Shown in pieces: positions 24,258 to 37,258 of a stretch of DNA of 64,000 bases. Made by a program: the position numbers and the translations under genes. The stretch's first letter is position 1; every line of letters starts with the position of its first letter. This DNA is from Haematococcus lacustris (taxonomy: Eukaryota > Chlorophyta > Chlorophyceae > Chlamydomonadales > Haematococcaceae), in the NCBI GenBank assembly GCA_030144725.1, contig JASKMD010000025.1, positions 2,771,716 through 2,835,715 of the forward strand, in the 5' to 3' direction. The notes beneath the pieces are model-generated. The model made no database searches and was not told the origin of the DNA. It saw nothing but the letters and a program-made list of their open reading frames with translations.

Positions 24258-25977
24258 CAGTGTTGTGAATCTTCAGATTTTCAGATTTTCAGATTTTCAG
24301 ATTTTCATGAAAATGAAAGTGTTTCATTGAAAATCTGAAAGACTTTCACGCCAGTGAAAATGAGCGTTTGCAGCTGGTTTCTAAGGAGCGGTTCTGGCTC
24401 GACTAATGAGAAAACTAATCTCATTAGATTAGTCCCGGTCGTATTAGTTATTAGGTCGTCTATTAGTCGACCTTGGTTCCACATTAAGCTGTTTGATCGT
24501 ATCCGTGCGGCCCCAGCGCACTGGTCGCATCCACAAGCGCGTCACATTTTCATTGGCCAATCCGGCTGGCCGGCTGGTCGGCAGCGGCTAGCAAGCGGTC
24601 AGGTTGCGATGTTGTTACAATGGTACAATAAGAAACAGCTCCCGCCGTCTGTGGTGATGAAAAAAGCGGAGGCGAGCAAGTTCAAGGACACTTGGGAGTT
24701 CCAGTACGGTTCGGATGGATTGGTATACGCCCATTGCAAGGCTTGCCCGCGGGAAGACGGCGATGGACGTGATGTCTCTAACATGAGCCAAACAAGCAGG
24801 CAACATGTCTGCAAATCCCAAAGCGGAGGCGCTTCTAACAAGCGGCGGGTTGAAGAGAACAACTATGGCCCAGTACTGCCAAGTGAGCGCGGGTTGCCAG
24901 TGCCAGAGGCTCTGCAACGTGCAGTACGTCGTAGGTTCGGGCTGTTTCTAACTACTTCGCGGACTCCCTTCCGCGCGGTTGACAATGAGCATCTACAAGC
25001 AATTTTTGACATGCTGGGTGTGGACTTGCACAAGGAAACGTTCTACCGCACCACACAGCTTGAAGACTTGCATCGTGAAGTCAAGGAGCTGACTGTGAAG
25101 CAACTAGTGAGATTGCTGCAGGTAAGCGCTCAAATCAGCTAGTGCATGAGGGGAACAAAGGCCAACCACCATTTCCAATCCTGACAGGCGGAGATGATGG
25201 TGTATATCCATGCAAATATCCCAAAGGGCGCATCTACAATGCCCTCTGAGCTTGTGGCCCTTGGCATCACCGCGTAAGCCACCACCCTTCCAATAGTACC
25301 ATCTGATAATCGGCCAACACCTCACCCACATACAGAGCACATGTCTTTTTGTGTGTGGCACGGATGAGCTTGTCAATGGCACAGGCACATGCACGGGGAC
25401 GGACACGAGCAGCTGAGTATACTTCGATGTATGTAGCTGGCTTTTTTTGTTTAACATAGAAGTAGGTTGCGGCCCTCGGGAATCGAACCCCTGTGGGAAC
25501 CTTGTCCAGCCACGACTAATATTAGACTAATGAGACGACCTAATGAGACACATTTGACTAATATTAGATCTCATGAGAACTAATGAGAAAAACCGCACCC
25601 TACTGGTTTCCCATCCTCCCTTTATGCACGCGGCTTGTTTGCAGGTCTGCACTTCAAGAAATGCACAAATGCTCAGTTCGCTTAAGGTCAGACATGCAAG
25701 CCAATTTATTGCTGGCGTTGCATGCCTTACGCTTCTTCCGCTGTGGCTGCAGCGCGCTGGCGCCAGCTAAGCCAAGCGAAAGGCACTGCGACACCCGTGG
25801 AATTGGCAGCGCCGGGCTCCTTCCGATGGCAGCGACTATAGCCCGGGCAGTTTGCACTAGGGCGAGTCTCTGGTTGCCTGCGAGCCTGGTTCGCCTGCTG
25901 CTGCCATCGCGCCGCGATCTGACCGGGGGCAGCACCCGGCACTTTCAGATTTGCAGTGAATACGTTCAGATTTTCAG
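24258..25977 (+). mobile_element. hAT-type element, right end missing (array 2, unit 2)
   Basis: Identical layout to unit 1; right terminal repeat absent. Confidence 0.85.
24609..25277 (+). CDS. Truncated hAT transposase fragment
   Basis: Exons 24609-25121 and 25188-25277, intact. Confidence 0.58.
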
Positions 25978-26976
25978 CTTTTTTTAGCTGCCCGACCTTC
26001 CATGTTCTGCCATGCTGCCTGCAGGAACACACTCCACAGCAGGTGCAGTACACCCCCAGCCAGCAGCCAGCCCCCATGCCTGCCTTGGCAGCTGCCCCGC
26101 TCCGCCCGCAGCCGCACCATCTGCGTGCCTCAGCCACAGCAGCCTTGGCAGCCCGAGCCGCAAAGGCTCCCTGTCCAGCTGTTAGCCGCTGGCTGGCACA
26201 GCCCGCTCCTCACGGTGCTGAGCTGCCCTCACATGTGCATCTTAGCAGCACATCAGAAGCAGGCTTGCAACACCACTGCAGCCACCAGTAGCAGGTGCAG
26301 CACAGGAGCAGCATACCCCCTGGAGGGTCCCCACAGCAGGTGCAGCAACCACAGCAGGCTAATTAGCAACACACAATAGATAGCAGGATTGCATACACAG
26401 TTTATTCCTTCACTTGTCCTCAGTCACTAGCATATCGCACTTGTGAACAACACTTTTGGCAGCCATAGAGCACATTCACAAGCTGAGCCACCACACATTG
26501 CTGGCAGCCAGCTGTTGCCTGACTTGCACATAGGGGCATGGGCCAATTGTAGTGCCATACATTTGGGAAAAGTGATAACATTAGGGCCAGCCCCACTGTG
26601 GATTGTGATGTGTAGCATCAGTAAGGAGCATGCTTGTTTAATGCTGTGTGGTTATCCAACAAGTGTGTTTTACGATCGTTGCAGTAGGCCATGATGTAGC
26701 GCAGGGTTGCGCATGTAGGATAGCTCAGGGCAAAGAGGGTGTGTGTTCATGGGGTGAGTGGAGGACACGTCATGCCATGTGCCAGCATTGTCCATGGCCT
26801 GTGCCCCATGCGTGTTGAGGACCATGGCACAATTATAGGAGTGCAGCACAGTGTAGGGCCTGTGTTATTGGTTATGTTCCATATGGTTGTTGGGCCAGTG
26901 CAGCCAGGGCTCATGAGGAGTGTAAGAAATGATCCTTGATCAATGCATGATCCTCGTAAGAAATAGTTATGCAAAG

Positions 26977-28696
26977 CAGTGTTGTGAATCTTCAGATTTT
27001 CAGATTTTCAGATTTTCAGATTTTCATGAAAATGAAAGTGTTTCATTGAAAATCTGAAAGACTTTCACGCCAGTGAAAATGAGCGTTTGCAGCTGGTTTC
27101 TAAGGAGCGGTTCTGGCTCGACTAATGAGAAAACTAATCTCATTAGATTAGTCCCGGTCGTATTAGTTATTAGGTCGTCTATTAGTCGACCTTGGTTCCA
27201 CATTAAGCTGTTTGATCGTATCCGTGCGGCCCCAGCGCACTGGTCGCATCCACAAGCGCGTCACATTTTCATTGGCCAATCCGGCTGGCCGGCTGGTCGG
27301 CAGCGGCTAGCAAGCGGTCAGGTTGCGATGTTGTTACAATGGTACAATAAGAAACAGCTCCCGCCGTCTGTGGTGATGAAAAAAGCGGAGGCGAGCAAGT
27401 TCAAGGACACTTGGGAGTTCCAGTACGGTTCGGATGGATTGGTATACGCCCATTGCAAGGCTTGCCCGCGGGAAGACGGCGATGGACGTGATGTCTCTAA
27501 CATGAGCCAAACAAGCAGGCAACATGTCTGCAAATCCCAAAGCGGAGGCGCTTCTAACAAGCGGCGGGTTGAAGAGAACAACTATGGCCCAGTACTGCCA
27601 AGTGAGCGCGGGTTGCCAGTGCCAGAGGCTCTGCAACGTGCAGTACGTCGTAGGTTCGGGCTGTTTCTAACTACTTCGCGGACTCCCTTCCGCGCGGTTG
27701 ACAATGAGCATCTACAAGCAATTTTTGACATGCTGGGTGTGGACTTGCACAAGGAAACGTTCTACCGCACCACACAGCTTGAAGACTTGCATCGTGAAGT
27801 CAAGGAGCTGACTGTGAAGCAACTAGTGAGATTGCTGCAGGTAAGCGCTCAGATCAGCTAGTGCATGAGGGGAACAAAGGCCAACCACCATTTCCAATCC
27901 TGACAGGCGGAGATGATGGTGTATATCCATGCAAATATCCCAAAGGGCGCATCTACAATGCCCTCTGAGCTTGTGGCCCTTGGCATCACCGCGTAAGCCA
28001 CCACCCTTCCAATAGTACCATCTGATAATCGGCCAACACCTCACCCACATACAGAGCACATGTCTTTTTGTGTGTGGCACGGATGAGCTTGTCAATGGCA
28101 CAGGCACATGCACGGGGACGGACACGAGCAGCTGAGTATACTTCGATGTATGTAGCTGGCTTTTTTTGTTTAACATAGAAGTAGGTTGCGGCCCTCGGGA
28201 ATCGAACCCCTGTGGGAACCTTGTCCAGCCACGACTAATATTAGACTAATGAGACGACCTAATGAGACACATTTGACTAATATTAGATCTCATGAGAACT
28301 AATGAGAAAAACCGCACCCTACTGGTTTCCCATCCTCCCTTTATGCACGCGGCTTGTTTGCAGGTCTGCACTTCAAGAAATGCACAAATGCTCAGTTCGC
28401 TTAAGGTCAGACATGCAAGCCAATTTATTGCTGGCGTTGCATGCCTTACGCTTCTTCCGCTGTGGCTGCAGCGCGCTGGCGCCAGCTAAGCCAAGCGAAA
28501 GGCACTGCGACACCCGTGGAATTGGCAGCGCCGGGCTCCTTCCGATGGCAGCGACTATAGCCCGGGCAGTTTGCACTAGGGCGAGTCTCTGGTTGCCTGC
28601 GAGCCTGGTTCGCCTGCTGCTGCCATCGCGCCGCGATCTGACCGGGGGCAGCACCCGGCACTTTCAGATTTGCAGTGAATACGTTCAGATTTTCAG
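26977..28696 (+). mobile_element. hAT-type element, right end missing (array 2, unit 3)
   Basis: Identical layout; one base change inside the intron at 27851. Confidence 0.85.
27328..27996 (+). CDS. Truncated hAT transposase fragment
   Basis: Exons 27328-27840 and 27907-27996, intact. Confidence 0.58.
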
Positions 28697-29695
28697 CTTT
28701 TTTTAGCTGCCCGACCTTCCATGTTCTGCCATGCTGCCTGCAGGAACACACTCCACAGCAGGTGCAGTACACCCCCAGCCAGCAGCCAGCCCCCATGCCT
28801 GCCTTGGCAGCTGCCCCGCTCCGCCCGCAGCCGCACCATCTGCGTGCCTCAGCCACAGCAGCCTTGGCAGCCCGAGCCGCAAAGGCTCCCTGTCCAGCTG
28901 TTAGCCGCTGGCTGGCACAGCCCGCTCCTCACGGTGCTGAGCTGCCCTCACATGTGCATCTTAGCAGCACATCAGAAGCAGGCTTGCAACACCACTGCAG
29001 CCACCAGTAGCAGGTGCAGCACAGGAGCAGCATACCCCCTGGAGGGTCCCCACAGCAGGTGCAGCAACCACAGCAGGCTAATTAGCAACACACAATAGAT
29101 AGCAGGATTGCATACACAGTTTATTCCTTCACTTGTCCTCAGTCACTAGCATATCGCACTTGTGAACAACACTTTTGGCAGCCATAGAGCACATTCACAA
29201 GCTGAGCCACCACACATTGCTGGCAGCCAGCTGTTGCCTGACTTGCACATAGGGGCATGGGCCAATTGTAGTGCCATACATTTGGGAAAAGTGATAACAT
29301 TAGGGCCAGCCCCACTGTGGATTGTGATGTGTAGCATCAGTAAGGAGCATGCTTGTTTAATGCTGTGTGGTTATCCAACAAGTGTGTTTTACGATCGTTG
29401 CAGTAGGCCATGATGTAGCGCAGGGTTGCGCATGTAGGATAGCTCAGGGCAAAGAGGGTGTGTGTTCATGGGGTGAGTGGAGGACACGTCATGCCATGTG
29501 CCAGCATTGTCCATGGCCTGTGCCCCATGCGTGTTGAGGACCATGGCACAATTATAGGAGTGCAGCACAGTGTAGGGCCTGTGTTATTGGTTATGTTCCA
29601 TATGGTTGTTGGGCCAGTGCAGCCAGGGCTCATGAGGAGTGTAAGAAATGATCCTTGATCAATGCATGATCCTCGTAAGAAATAGTTATGCAAAG

Positions 29696-31460
29696 CAGTG
29701 TTGTGAATCTTCAGATTTTCAGATTTTCAGATTTTCATGAAAATGAAAGTGTTTCATTGAAAATCTGAAAGACTTTCACGCCAGTGAAAATGAGCGTTTG
29801 CAGCTGGTTTCTAAGGAGCGGTTCTGGCTCGACTAATGAGAAAACTAATCTCATTAGATTAGTCCCGGTCGTATTAGTTATTAGGTCGTCTATTAGTCGA
29901 CCTTGGTTCCACATTAAGCTGTTTGATCGTATCCGTGCGGCCCCAGCGCACTGGTCGCATCCACAAGCGCGTCACATTTTCATTGGCCAATCCGGCTGGC
30001 CGGCTGGTCGGCAGCGGCTAGCAAGCGGTCAGGTTGCGATGTTGTTACAATGGTACAATAAGAAACAGCTCCCGCCGTCTGTGGTGATGAAAAAAGCGGA
30101 GGCGAGCAAGTTCAAGGACACTTGGGAGTTCCAGTACGGTTCGGATGGATTGGTATACGCCCATTGCAAGGCTTGCCCGCTGGAAGACGGCGATGGACGT
30201 GATGTCTCTAACATGAGCCAAACAAGCAGGCAACATGTCTGCAAATCCCAAAGCGGAGGCGCTTCTAACAAGCGGCGGGTTGAAGAGAACAACTATGGCC
30301 CAGTACTGCCAAGTGAGCGCGGGTTGCCAGTGCCAGAGGCTCTGCAACGTGCAGTACGTCGTAGGTTCGGGCTGTTTCTAACTACTTCGCGGACTCCCTT
30401 CCGCGCGGTTGACAATGAGCATCTACAAGCAATTTTTGACATGCTGGGTGTGGACTTGCACAAGGAAACGTTCTACCGCACCACACAGCTTGAAGACTTG
30501 CATCGTGAAGTCAAGGAGCTGACTGTGAAGCAACTAGTGAGATTGCTGCAGGTAAGCGCTCAAATCAGCTAGTGCATGAGGGGAACAAAGGCCAACCACC
30601 ATTTCCAATCCTGACAGGCGGAGATGATGGTGTATATCCATGCAAATATCCCAAAGGGCGCATCTACAATGCCCTCTGAGCTTGTGGCCCTTGGCATCAC
30701 CGCGTAAGCCACCACCCTTCCAATAGTACCATCTGATAATCGGCCAACACCTCACCCACATACAGAGCACATGTCTTTTTGTGTGTGGCACGGATGAGCT
30801 TGTCAATGGCACAGGCACATGCACGGGGACGGACACGAGCAGCTGAGTATACTTCGATGTATGTAGCTGGCTTTTTTTGTTTAACATAGAAGTAGGTTGC
30901 GGCCCTCGGGAATCGAACCCCTGTGGGAACCTTGTCCAGCCACGACTAATATTAGACTAATGAGACGACCTAATGAGACACATTTGACTAATATTAGATC
31001 TCATGAGAACTAATGAGAAAAGCCGCACCCTACTGGTTTCCCATCCTCCCTTTATGCACGCGGCTTGTTTGCAGGTCTGCACTTCAAGAAATGCACAAAT
31101 GCTCAGTTCGCTTAAGGTCAGACATGCAAGCCAATTTATTGCTGGCGTTGCATGCCTTACGCTTCTTCCGCTGTGGCTGCAGCGCGCTGGCGCCAGCTAA
31201 GCCAAGCGAAAGGCACTGCGACACCCGTGGAATTGGCAGCGCCGGGCTCCTTCCGATGGCAGCGACTATAGCCCGGGCAGTTTGCACTAGGGCGAGTCTC
31301 TGGTTGCCTGCGAGCCTGGTTCGCCTGCTGCTGCCATCGCGCCGCGATCTGACCGGGGGCAGCACCCGGCACTTTCAGATTTGCAGTGAATACGTTCAGA
31401 TTTTCAGATGAAAATTTTCACTGAAAATCTGAATGAAAATGTGAAATTTTCACAACACTG
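29696..31460 (+). mobile_element. Complete non-autonomous hAT element (1,765 bp)
   Basis: Both terminal repeats are present, with a perfect 8-bp target duplication ATGCAAAG at 29688-29695 and 31461-31468. One CAGATTTT repeat fewer than the copy at 6875. This is the best-preserved copy for defining the element. Confidence 0.93.
30039..30707 (+). CDS. Truncated hAT transposase fragment
   Basis: Exons 30039-30551 and 30618-30707. An Arg-to-Leu change lies just after the HCKAC motif (codon at about 30180). Otherwise as in the other copies. Confidence 0.58.
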
Positions 31461-31468
31461 ATGCAAAG

Positions 31469-32239
31469 AACACCCTGTCAAACCCACATCCAGGCAGAAA
31501 AAACTCATCCAACAAGGAACAACATGTTTGACTGTGGGTAATCCCACTCAGATGTTGCGGCTGCATCAGCAGTCAATGGGATTGCAGCAAGCGCGAACGG
31601 ACACACTCAGGCAAATTAGTAAAAGCATTTTTTGCATTTTCAGCCTGAGATTTGGTACATAGCCCGGTGATGTGATTGTAAGAATGGGATTTAAACGAAA
31701 ACTCATAAATATGCGTCATTGGTGAGATATCGCTGAGGTGGTGTATTGTACCACTCTGTGTGATGCAGTATTGCACAATGGGGTGTAATGGAGTAGTGCA
31801 TTAGTGACAGGGGCAGTACTCCACCATGAGAAGCAAATGAAATTTTGCGGAAGAACAATCTCCAAACCTTTAGATTTTTCACGATGTTGGTGGCCATGGA
31901 ACAAAAGTCTCATTCCTAGGCAAATCGTTGACAAACAATACCCCCTCAAAATTGCTAGTTGTGGAATAATTTGCGTGTGTGCACTTGCAAGCGAACAACA
32001 TATACGTGCAATGCAAAAGGGAAAAAGAAGAAGACATGCGTGCATTGGCCATAAGAGCTAGCACCTGCTGGTGGGACCGAGCTGTTGTGTTCCAGCTGTT
32101 GTGGTCCAGCATGGACTAAGACTTGCATGCCTTGGGCTGTACCACCACTGACAACGGGTACTTAAGGGTTAGCAACAGGCATTCGCCGATGATACGCAGC
32201 TGATTTCATATATCTGATTGAACCCACTGAGCACAAGGT
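31469..32239. other. 3' flank of hAT array, no gene recognised
   Basis: Copy 2 of 8656-9426. Confidence 0.5.
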
Positions 32240-32255
32240 GGTGTTGATAAACACC
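32240..32255 (-). terminator. Histone mRNA 3' stem-loop of H4, copy 2
   Basis: Same GGTGTT-TATC-AACACC hairpin on the minus strand as at 9427-9442. Confidence 0.85.
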
Positions 32256-32323
32256 GGTGTTGTTGCTGGCTCAGAGCTGTTATGATGGGCTCTTGCTATG
32301 TTCAGTAGGAGCAAATAAAATGC

Positions 32324-33270
<947 letters not shown>

Positions 33271-33332
33271 GGAGCCCCCCCTGCTGTTTGCAACCTTACT
33301 CCCATGATCCCACTCCCTTGCGCTTCACAACC

Positions 33333-33348
33333 GGTGTTTTTTAACACC
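33333..33348 (+). terminator. Histone mRNA 3' stem-loop of H3, copy 2
   Basis: GGTGTT-TTTT-AACACC, 62 nt after the stop codon, as in copy 1. Confidence 0.88.
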
Positions 33349-34104
33349 ACCACTCCACCAGGATGTTGCTGCCACTCATGCCTTTGGATTACACATATAC
33401 ATACATATACAAGCATCCCCCATCTGCAGATTGACATTATAGTGACACCTGAAAAGTGTGGCAGCTCCACACACCCCAAGTCAAAAGCATCCTGTCACAA
33501 TAGTTTGCGTTAGAGAGCATGCTGTTAGATGGTCTGCTGCAAGCCTGTAAACACGCCCTGGTTGCCAAAATCCTGGTGAGCAGGTCACAAGGTGGTGTTC
33601 ACAGCCCAATAGGAGGCAGTAAAGTAAATACAAGAGCTGCAATCAAAATGCATCGTCATGCAGCGCATTTGCCTCAAAGCCAGTGCAGCCATCTATTGCT
33701 CTTCCAAGGCTGCCAGCTCCACACCTAGGCTGCACTCAACCAAGCTGTACACTCCCATGTCGGTCCAGTCTGCTGGCAGGTGAGGCACGCAAGGATGACC
33801 TGCTCTGCCCACCTCCTGGCAGAGCTGGACAGCCAGCAGAACAGCCAGGCCCGCTGCCATGCCGTCAACCCACCGAGTCCGCCCACTGCTGCAATGCGCG
33901 TATGCAGTATCAGCAGCCCCCACCCCTCGCCTAGCCCATCTGGCCTGGCCCAAACAGGTCTGGAGGGCGTCTTGCATACCAAGGTAGACCAGAGGTCACA
34001 TCCATTCCATCACACTCAGCCCATCTGGCCTGGCATACCCCGCATAGGAGAAGGCAGGCCAGGGGTCAGCATAGGCCCCAGCATAGGTGAAGGTAGGCCT
34101 GGGC
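33349..34104. other. H3 3' flank, no gene recognised
   Basis: Copy 2 of 10536-11291. It separates convergently oriented H3 and the transporter. Confidence 0.5.
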
Positions 34105-34873
34105 TCAGACTGAGCGGCCGGCCGTCTTGACCCTGGCTGGTGGGTGCGGGGAGGGGGCCGGGCCGTCGTCCTCCATGTCCTCAGGCAGCTGGCGGTCCCC
34201 CACCCACCAGGCCCACAGCCCAGCCCCCAGCACGTAGTGCCCGGCCGTGACCCCGAACACCAGCGGCCAGGAGTCGGTGAGCTGGGCGCAGCCACAGGCG
34301 GGGCAGGAGGACAGGGGTAAGGAGGTGGCAGCAGCAGGGGAAGGCCAGGGTGGCGGTGGGGGGCAGCAGCAGGGGATGCCCAGGGGTGGGGGCAGCAGGG
34401 AATGCCAGGGGTGGGGGGAAAGAGGTGCAGCAGGAGGGGATGCGGGCTGGGGTGCAGCAACCAAGGTGGGCAAGAGATTGTGGAGCACAACCCAGCATGC
34501 ATCATAGTGTGGCACTGTGTGACCCCCCTTGTGACCCCCCTGTGTGACCCCTGGCTAGTCAGACACCCAGTGTTCCTCCACGCCATCCCTGGCCTGCCCC
34601 ATCCCCGGCCTGCCCCTGGCATCCCTCCCCCCTCACACCCCCGCCACTGCCTGTGCCCACCTGCAGCAGGTACCCCGTGCAGGGCACTGACAGCAGTCCA
34701 GCCAGGGTGGCTGCGGTGTTGCCCGCCCCAAAGATGACGCCGGCATGACGTGGCGCCACATCCAGGTGGCTGGCACTGACACCCCCCAGGGTCAAGGCTG
34801 AGAAGCCCAGGCCCACCTGCAGCCAGCAGCAGCAGCCAGCCAGTAGCAGCAGCAGGCGCAGCCCGAGGGCAGC
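34105..34873 (-). CDS. Anion/phosphate transporter (MFS, PHT4/SLC17-like), 3' exons
   Basis: Last exon 34281-34105 (58 residues plus stop) and preceding exon ending at 34661 join in phase 0 across a 379-bp intron. The upstream exon reads GLGFSALTLGGVSASHLDVA, then APRHAGV, GNTAATLAG and a transmembrane stretch. The last exon gives DSWPLVFGVTAGHYVLGAGL and then a hydrophilic tail. This matches the last two or three membrane helices of organellar anion/phosphate (PHT4) and SLC17 carriers: SHLDIAPRHAGV-like loop, G-NTAGTLAG, W-x-LVF. The exon's 5' limit (about 34873, or 34816 if the internal GCAG is an acceptor) is uncertain. No upstream exons were found, so the gene is partial or broken here. 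A shorter relic lies at 11292-11413. Confidence 0.62.
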
Positions 34874-35189
34874 TCAGCTGGTGGCTTGCCCCTGCTTCAA
34901 GACCACCTTCCAGCTTCAAGGCTGAAGGAGGTGATGTGGGTGAGGTGATCGGGGCCGCCCACACAGCACTCAGGGGTCACCTGCCACCTCACACCAGCGT
35001 CAAGCAACCAGGATGATTCTCACTCTTGGCTGCCTGCGTGGTTGGGTCGCCCTCCTATCTGCACAGAGCAGAATGACATGGCCCCATTCTGCACAACGGC
35101 AAGTGTTGTGCACACCAAGCCATGATGTGGGAATACCTGTCTTTGCTGGACACTGGCCGCAGCCACCTGCAAAGACACAAAAAATAGAT
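34874..35189. other. No gene recognised
   Basis: Where N-terminal exons of the transporter would be expected, no hydrophobic exon was found. Confidence 0.4.
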
Positions 35190-35300
35190 GGCTTTGGTTT
35201 TCATGAAAATGTGAAAGACTTTCACGCGGTTGCCGATGGTTTCTCAGCCTCCCCTTTTGCACGCGGCCTGCATGTAGGTCTGCACACCTCCTCCAACAAC
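35190..35300 (+). mobile_element. hAT-derived deletion fragment
   Basis: TTTTCATGAAAATGTGAAAG followed by ACTTTCACGC resembles the left end of the hAT element near 6920-6970. The following TTTTGCACGCGGCCTGCATG resembles its interior near 8240. The two parts are fused directly, as in a MITE-like internal deletion product. The outermost terminal repeat was not found. Confidence 0.55.
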
Positions 35301-35427
35301 CAGATACCGGTTTGGAGGCTCAGATCGGCGCCTAGACCCTACTATACCACCCTAGCCTAACCACCGCACTCCTCTACTGTCTGGTACATTCATTCCAGCA
35401 CCCAGGCCTCATGCAAGTGTCTGCCAT

Positions 35428-35560
35428 TCAGATGTCCCCAACATGGGGTTAGTAATCTTCATGCAAATACTGGCTTAAGACTGCACCATTTTCGATAGCG
35501 TCTATCGCATTGGCAGCAGCGAAGCAACCTGCGTTTTCTGGCATGCCGGCACGTGGCAAG
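35428..35560 (-). repeat. Boundary repeat R, copy 1 (decayed)
   Basis: Shares ACATGGGGTTAGTAA, TTTTCGATAGCGT and surrounding bases with 47978-48361 and 58403-58804. On the minus strand two copies can be read with a similar peptide (AIE-x2-AVL-x2-YLH), so it may be a relic of a coding or transposon sequence. Confidence 0.6.
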
Positions 35561-35799
35561 CGATTGCGGACACACCTCAGCTGCTCACCATCGATTGTAC
35601 CAGTGGTGTGTAGCGGCATCAAAAAGTGAACTGCGCCTGGCATTGAGCAGGAATTAGATATTGTTCCTTACGCAACGACACAGCTGCAGGAGAAGAAGAC
35701 ACGGCGTCATCAAACAGGCCTGCTGTAAATGACTTTGGCATGACCAGACTTTGCCTTACAGGAATGACTGGCCTACTATAACCGCAAGGACCATGCTCC

Positions 35800-36130
35800 C
35801 TCGCACCCCTCACACCCCCTCGCACACCCTTGCCGCCCCACTCCCTCCCAAACCCAGCATAGCTTTTTCACCCTATCCCACCCCTTTCAACCCCAGCCCC
35901 ACCCTCCCACCCCCCTTCCCAGCCCCCTCACTGCCCTTCCACCCCCGCCACCCCCTCACCACCCCCTCACACCCCCTCACCACCCCTCACACCCCCTCCC
36001 ATTCCCTACGAACCCCTCCTAGCCCCGCCACCCCCTCCCCTCCCCCTTCCAGCCCCGCCACCCCCTCCCCACCCCCTCCCACCCCCTCCTAGCCCGTACC
36101 ATCCCAACACTACCTTCCCACCCCCACCAT
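35800..36130. repeat. C-rich ACCCCCTCC minisatellite
   Basis: Strongly strand-biased C-rich DNA built of variants of CACCCCCTC. No coding meaning is apparent. Confidence 0.8.
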
Positions 36131-36135
36131 CCCGC

Positions 36136-36352
36136 CCCGTCGTGCGGTTAGTGGTTCAGTTGGTTGAGGGTAACACTTACAACTGAGAGGTCGCAAGACC
36201 GATCAACAACGACGGAACGGTTCCCAACGCGAAAAAGGGGACGGTCCCCCTCCGGGCTAGGGCGGCCATCTTGGAAACGGAGCAAATAAAGAAGTCCAGT
36301 CACGCTCCCTCCGGGGAGAGTAGTTCTTTCTTTCTCTTTCTTTCTTTCCACC
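36136..36352 (+). mobile_element. tRNA-derived SINE-like element
   Basis: The head, TTAGTGGTTCAGTTGGTTGA, reads as a tRNA D-arm/A box and GGTCGCAAGACCGATC, ~35 bp further, as a B box. A ~120-bp body without coding sequence follows and ends in a TTTCTTTC-type pyrimidine tail. Similar C-rich sequence on both sides (TTCCCACCCCCACC and TTCCACCCCCACC) could be a target-site duplication, but the flanks are low complexity. Confidence 0.65.
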
Positions 36353-36778
36353 CCCACCCACCCCCTCCCACCCACCCGAATAACGATTTGCAGCCGGACC
36401 AAGCCATATCCTGCTATGTGGCTGCTGCTACTTGCTGTTGCTATCTGCTGCTGCTACCGCCGTAGCTGCTGCTTACGTACTCTTTAGCGCGCGACGTTAG
36501 AATAGTTGTGTTACGCGTTTCGAATCTCGGATTGGCGTTGTTGCGTTTAGTGACTTGTCCTTGTTCTGTGAGGTTCCAAGTACTTACAATAAGGCATTAT
36601 ATCAACCAAGAACAAATCACCAACTGTCATGATAAACTAAACATGACAAAAAGCCGAACTCGCATGCAGGGCTGGAAAGACCTGCAGGCGCATTCAAACC
36701 ACATGCATACTAGGTTTAAAGCAGAACTGTAACACCCCCCCTCCCAGTCAGTGGGTCCAGTCAATGGGTCCAGTGAAT
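36353..36778. other. No gene recognised
   Basis: C-rich flank, a CTGCTG-like run near 36421-36470 and unique DNA up to the next satellite. Confidence 0.5.
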
Positions 36779-37114
36779 GGGCTGGGCTGGGCTGGGCTGG
36801 GCTGGGCTGGGCTGGGCTGGGCTGGGCTGGGCTGGGCTGGGCTGGGCTGGGCTGGGCTGGGCTGGGCTGGGCTGGGCTGGGCTGGGCTGGGCTGGGCTGG
36901 GCTGGGCTGGGCTGGGCTGGGCTGGGCTGGGCTGGGCTGGGCTGGGCTGGGCTGGGCTGGGCTGGGCTGGGCTGGGCTGGGCTGGGCTGGGCTGGGCTGG
37001 GCTGGGCTGGGCTGGGCTGGGCTGGGCTGGGCTGGGCTGGGCTGGGCTGGGCTGGGCTGGGCTGGGCTGGGCTGGGCTGGGCTGGGCTGGGCTGGGCTGG
37101 GCTGGGCTGGGCTG
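36779..37114. repeat. CTGGG satellite, array 2
   Basis: About 67 perfect copies of GCTGG, with the G-rich strand on +, opposite to array 1. Confidence 0.97.
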
Positions 37115-37169
37115 AGAGGGGGGGGGGGGATTGGAAGGTGGTGGTGGTAGGCACATGGCTCAGCAATGT

Positions 37170-37258
37170 TGATCATGCATTGTGCATGTATTGATCATGC
37201 ATTGTGCATGCATTGATCATGCATTGTGCATGCATTGATCATGCATTGTGCATGCATC
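37170..37258. repeat. 22-bp palindromic repeat
   Basis: Four direct copies of a unit containing TTGATCATGCATTGTGCATG, itself rich in self-complementary TGATCA and TGCATGCA. Directly downstream of the CTGGG array. Confidence 0.85.

Larger units (their letters stand above)
20548..31415. repeat. Tandem array 2 of the 2,719-bp unit (four units)
   Basis: Units start at 20548, 23267, 25986 and 28705, spaced exactly 2,719 bp. The last is 8 bp shorter because it has three instead of four CAGATTTT repeats near the element's left end. Differences between units are single bases, for example 23084, 24066, 27851 and 30181. Confidence 0.96.
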
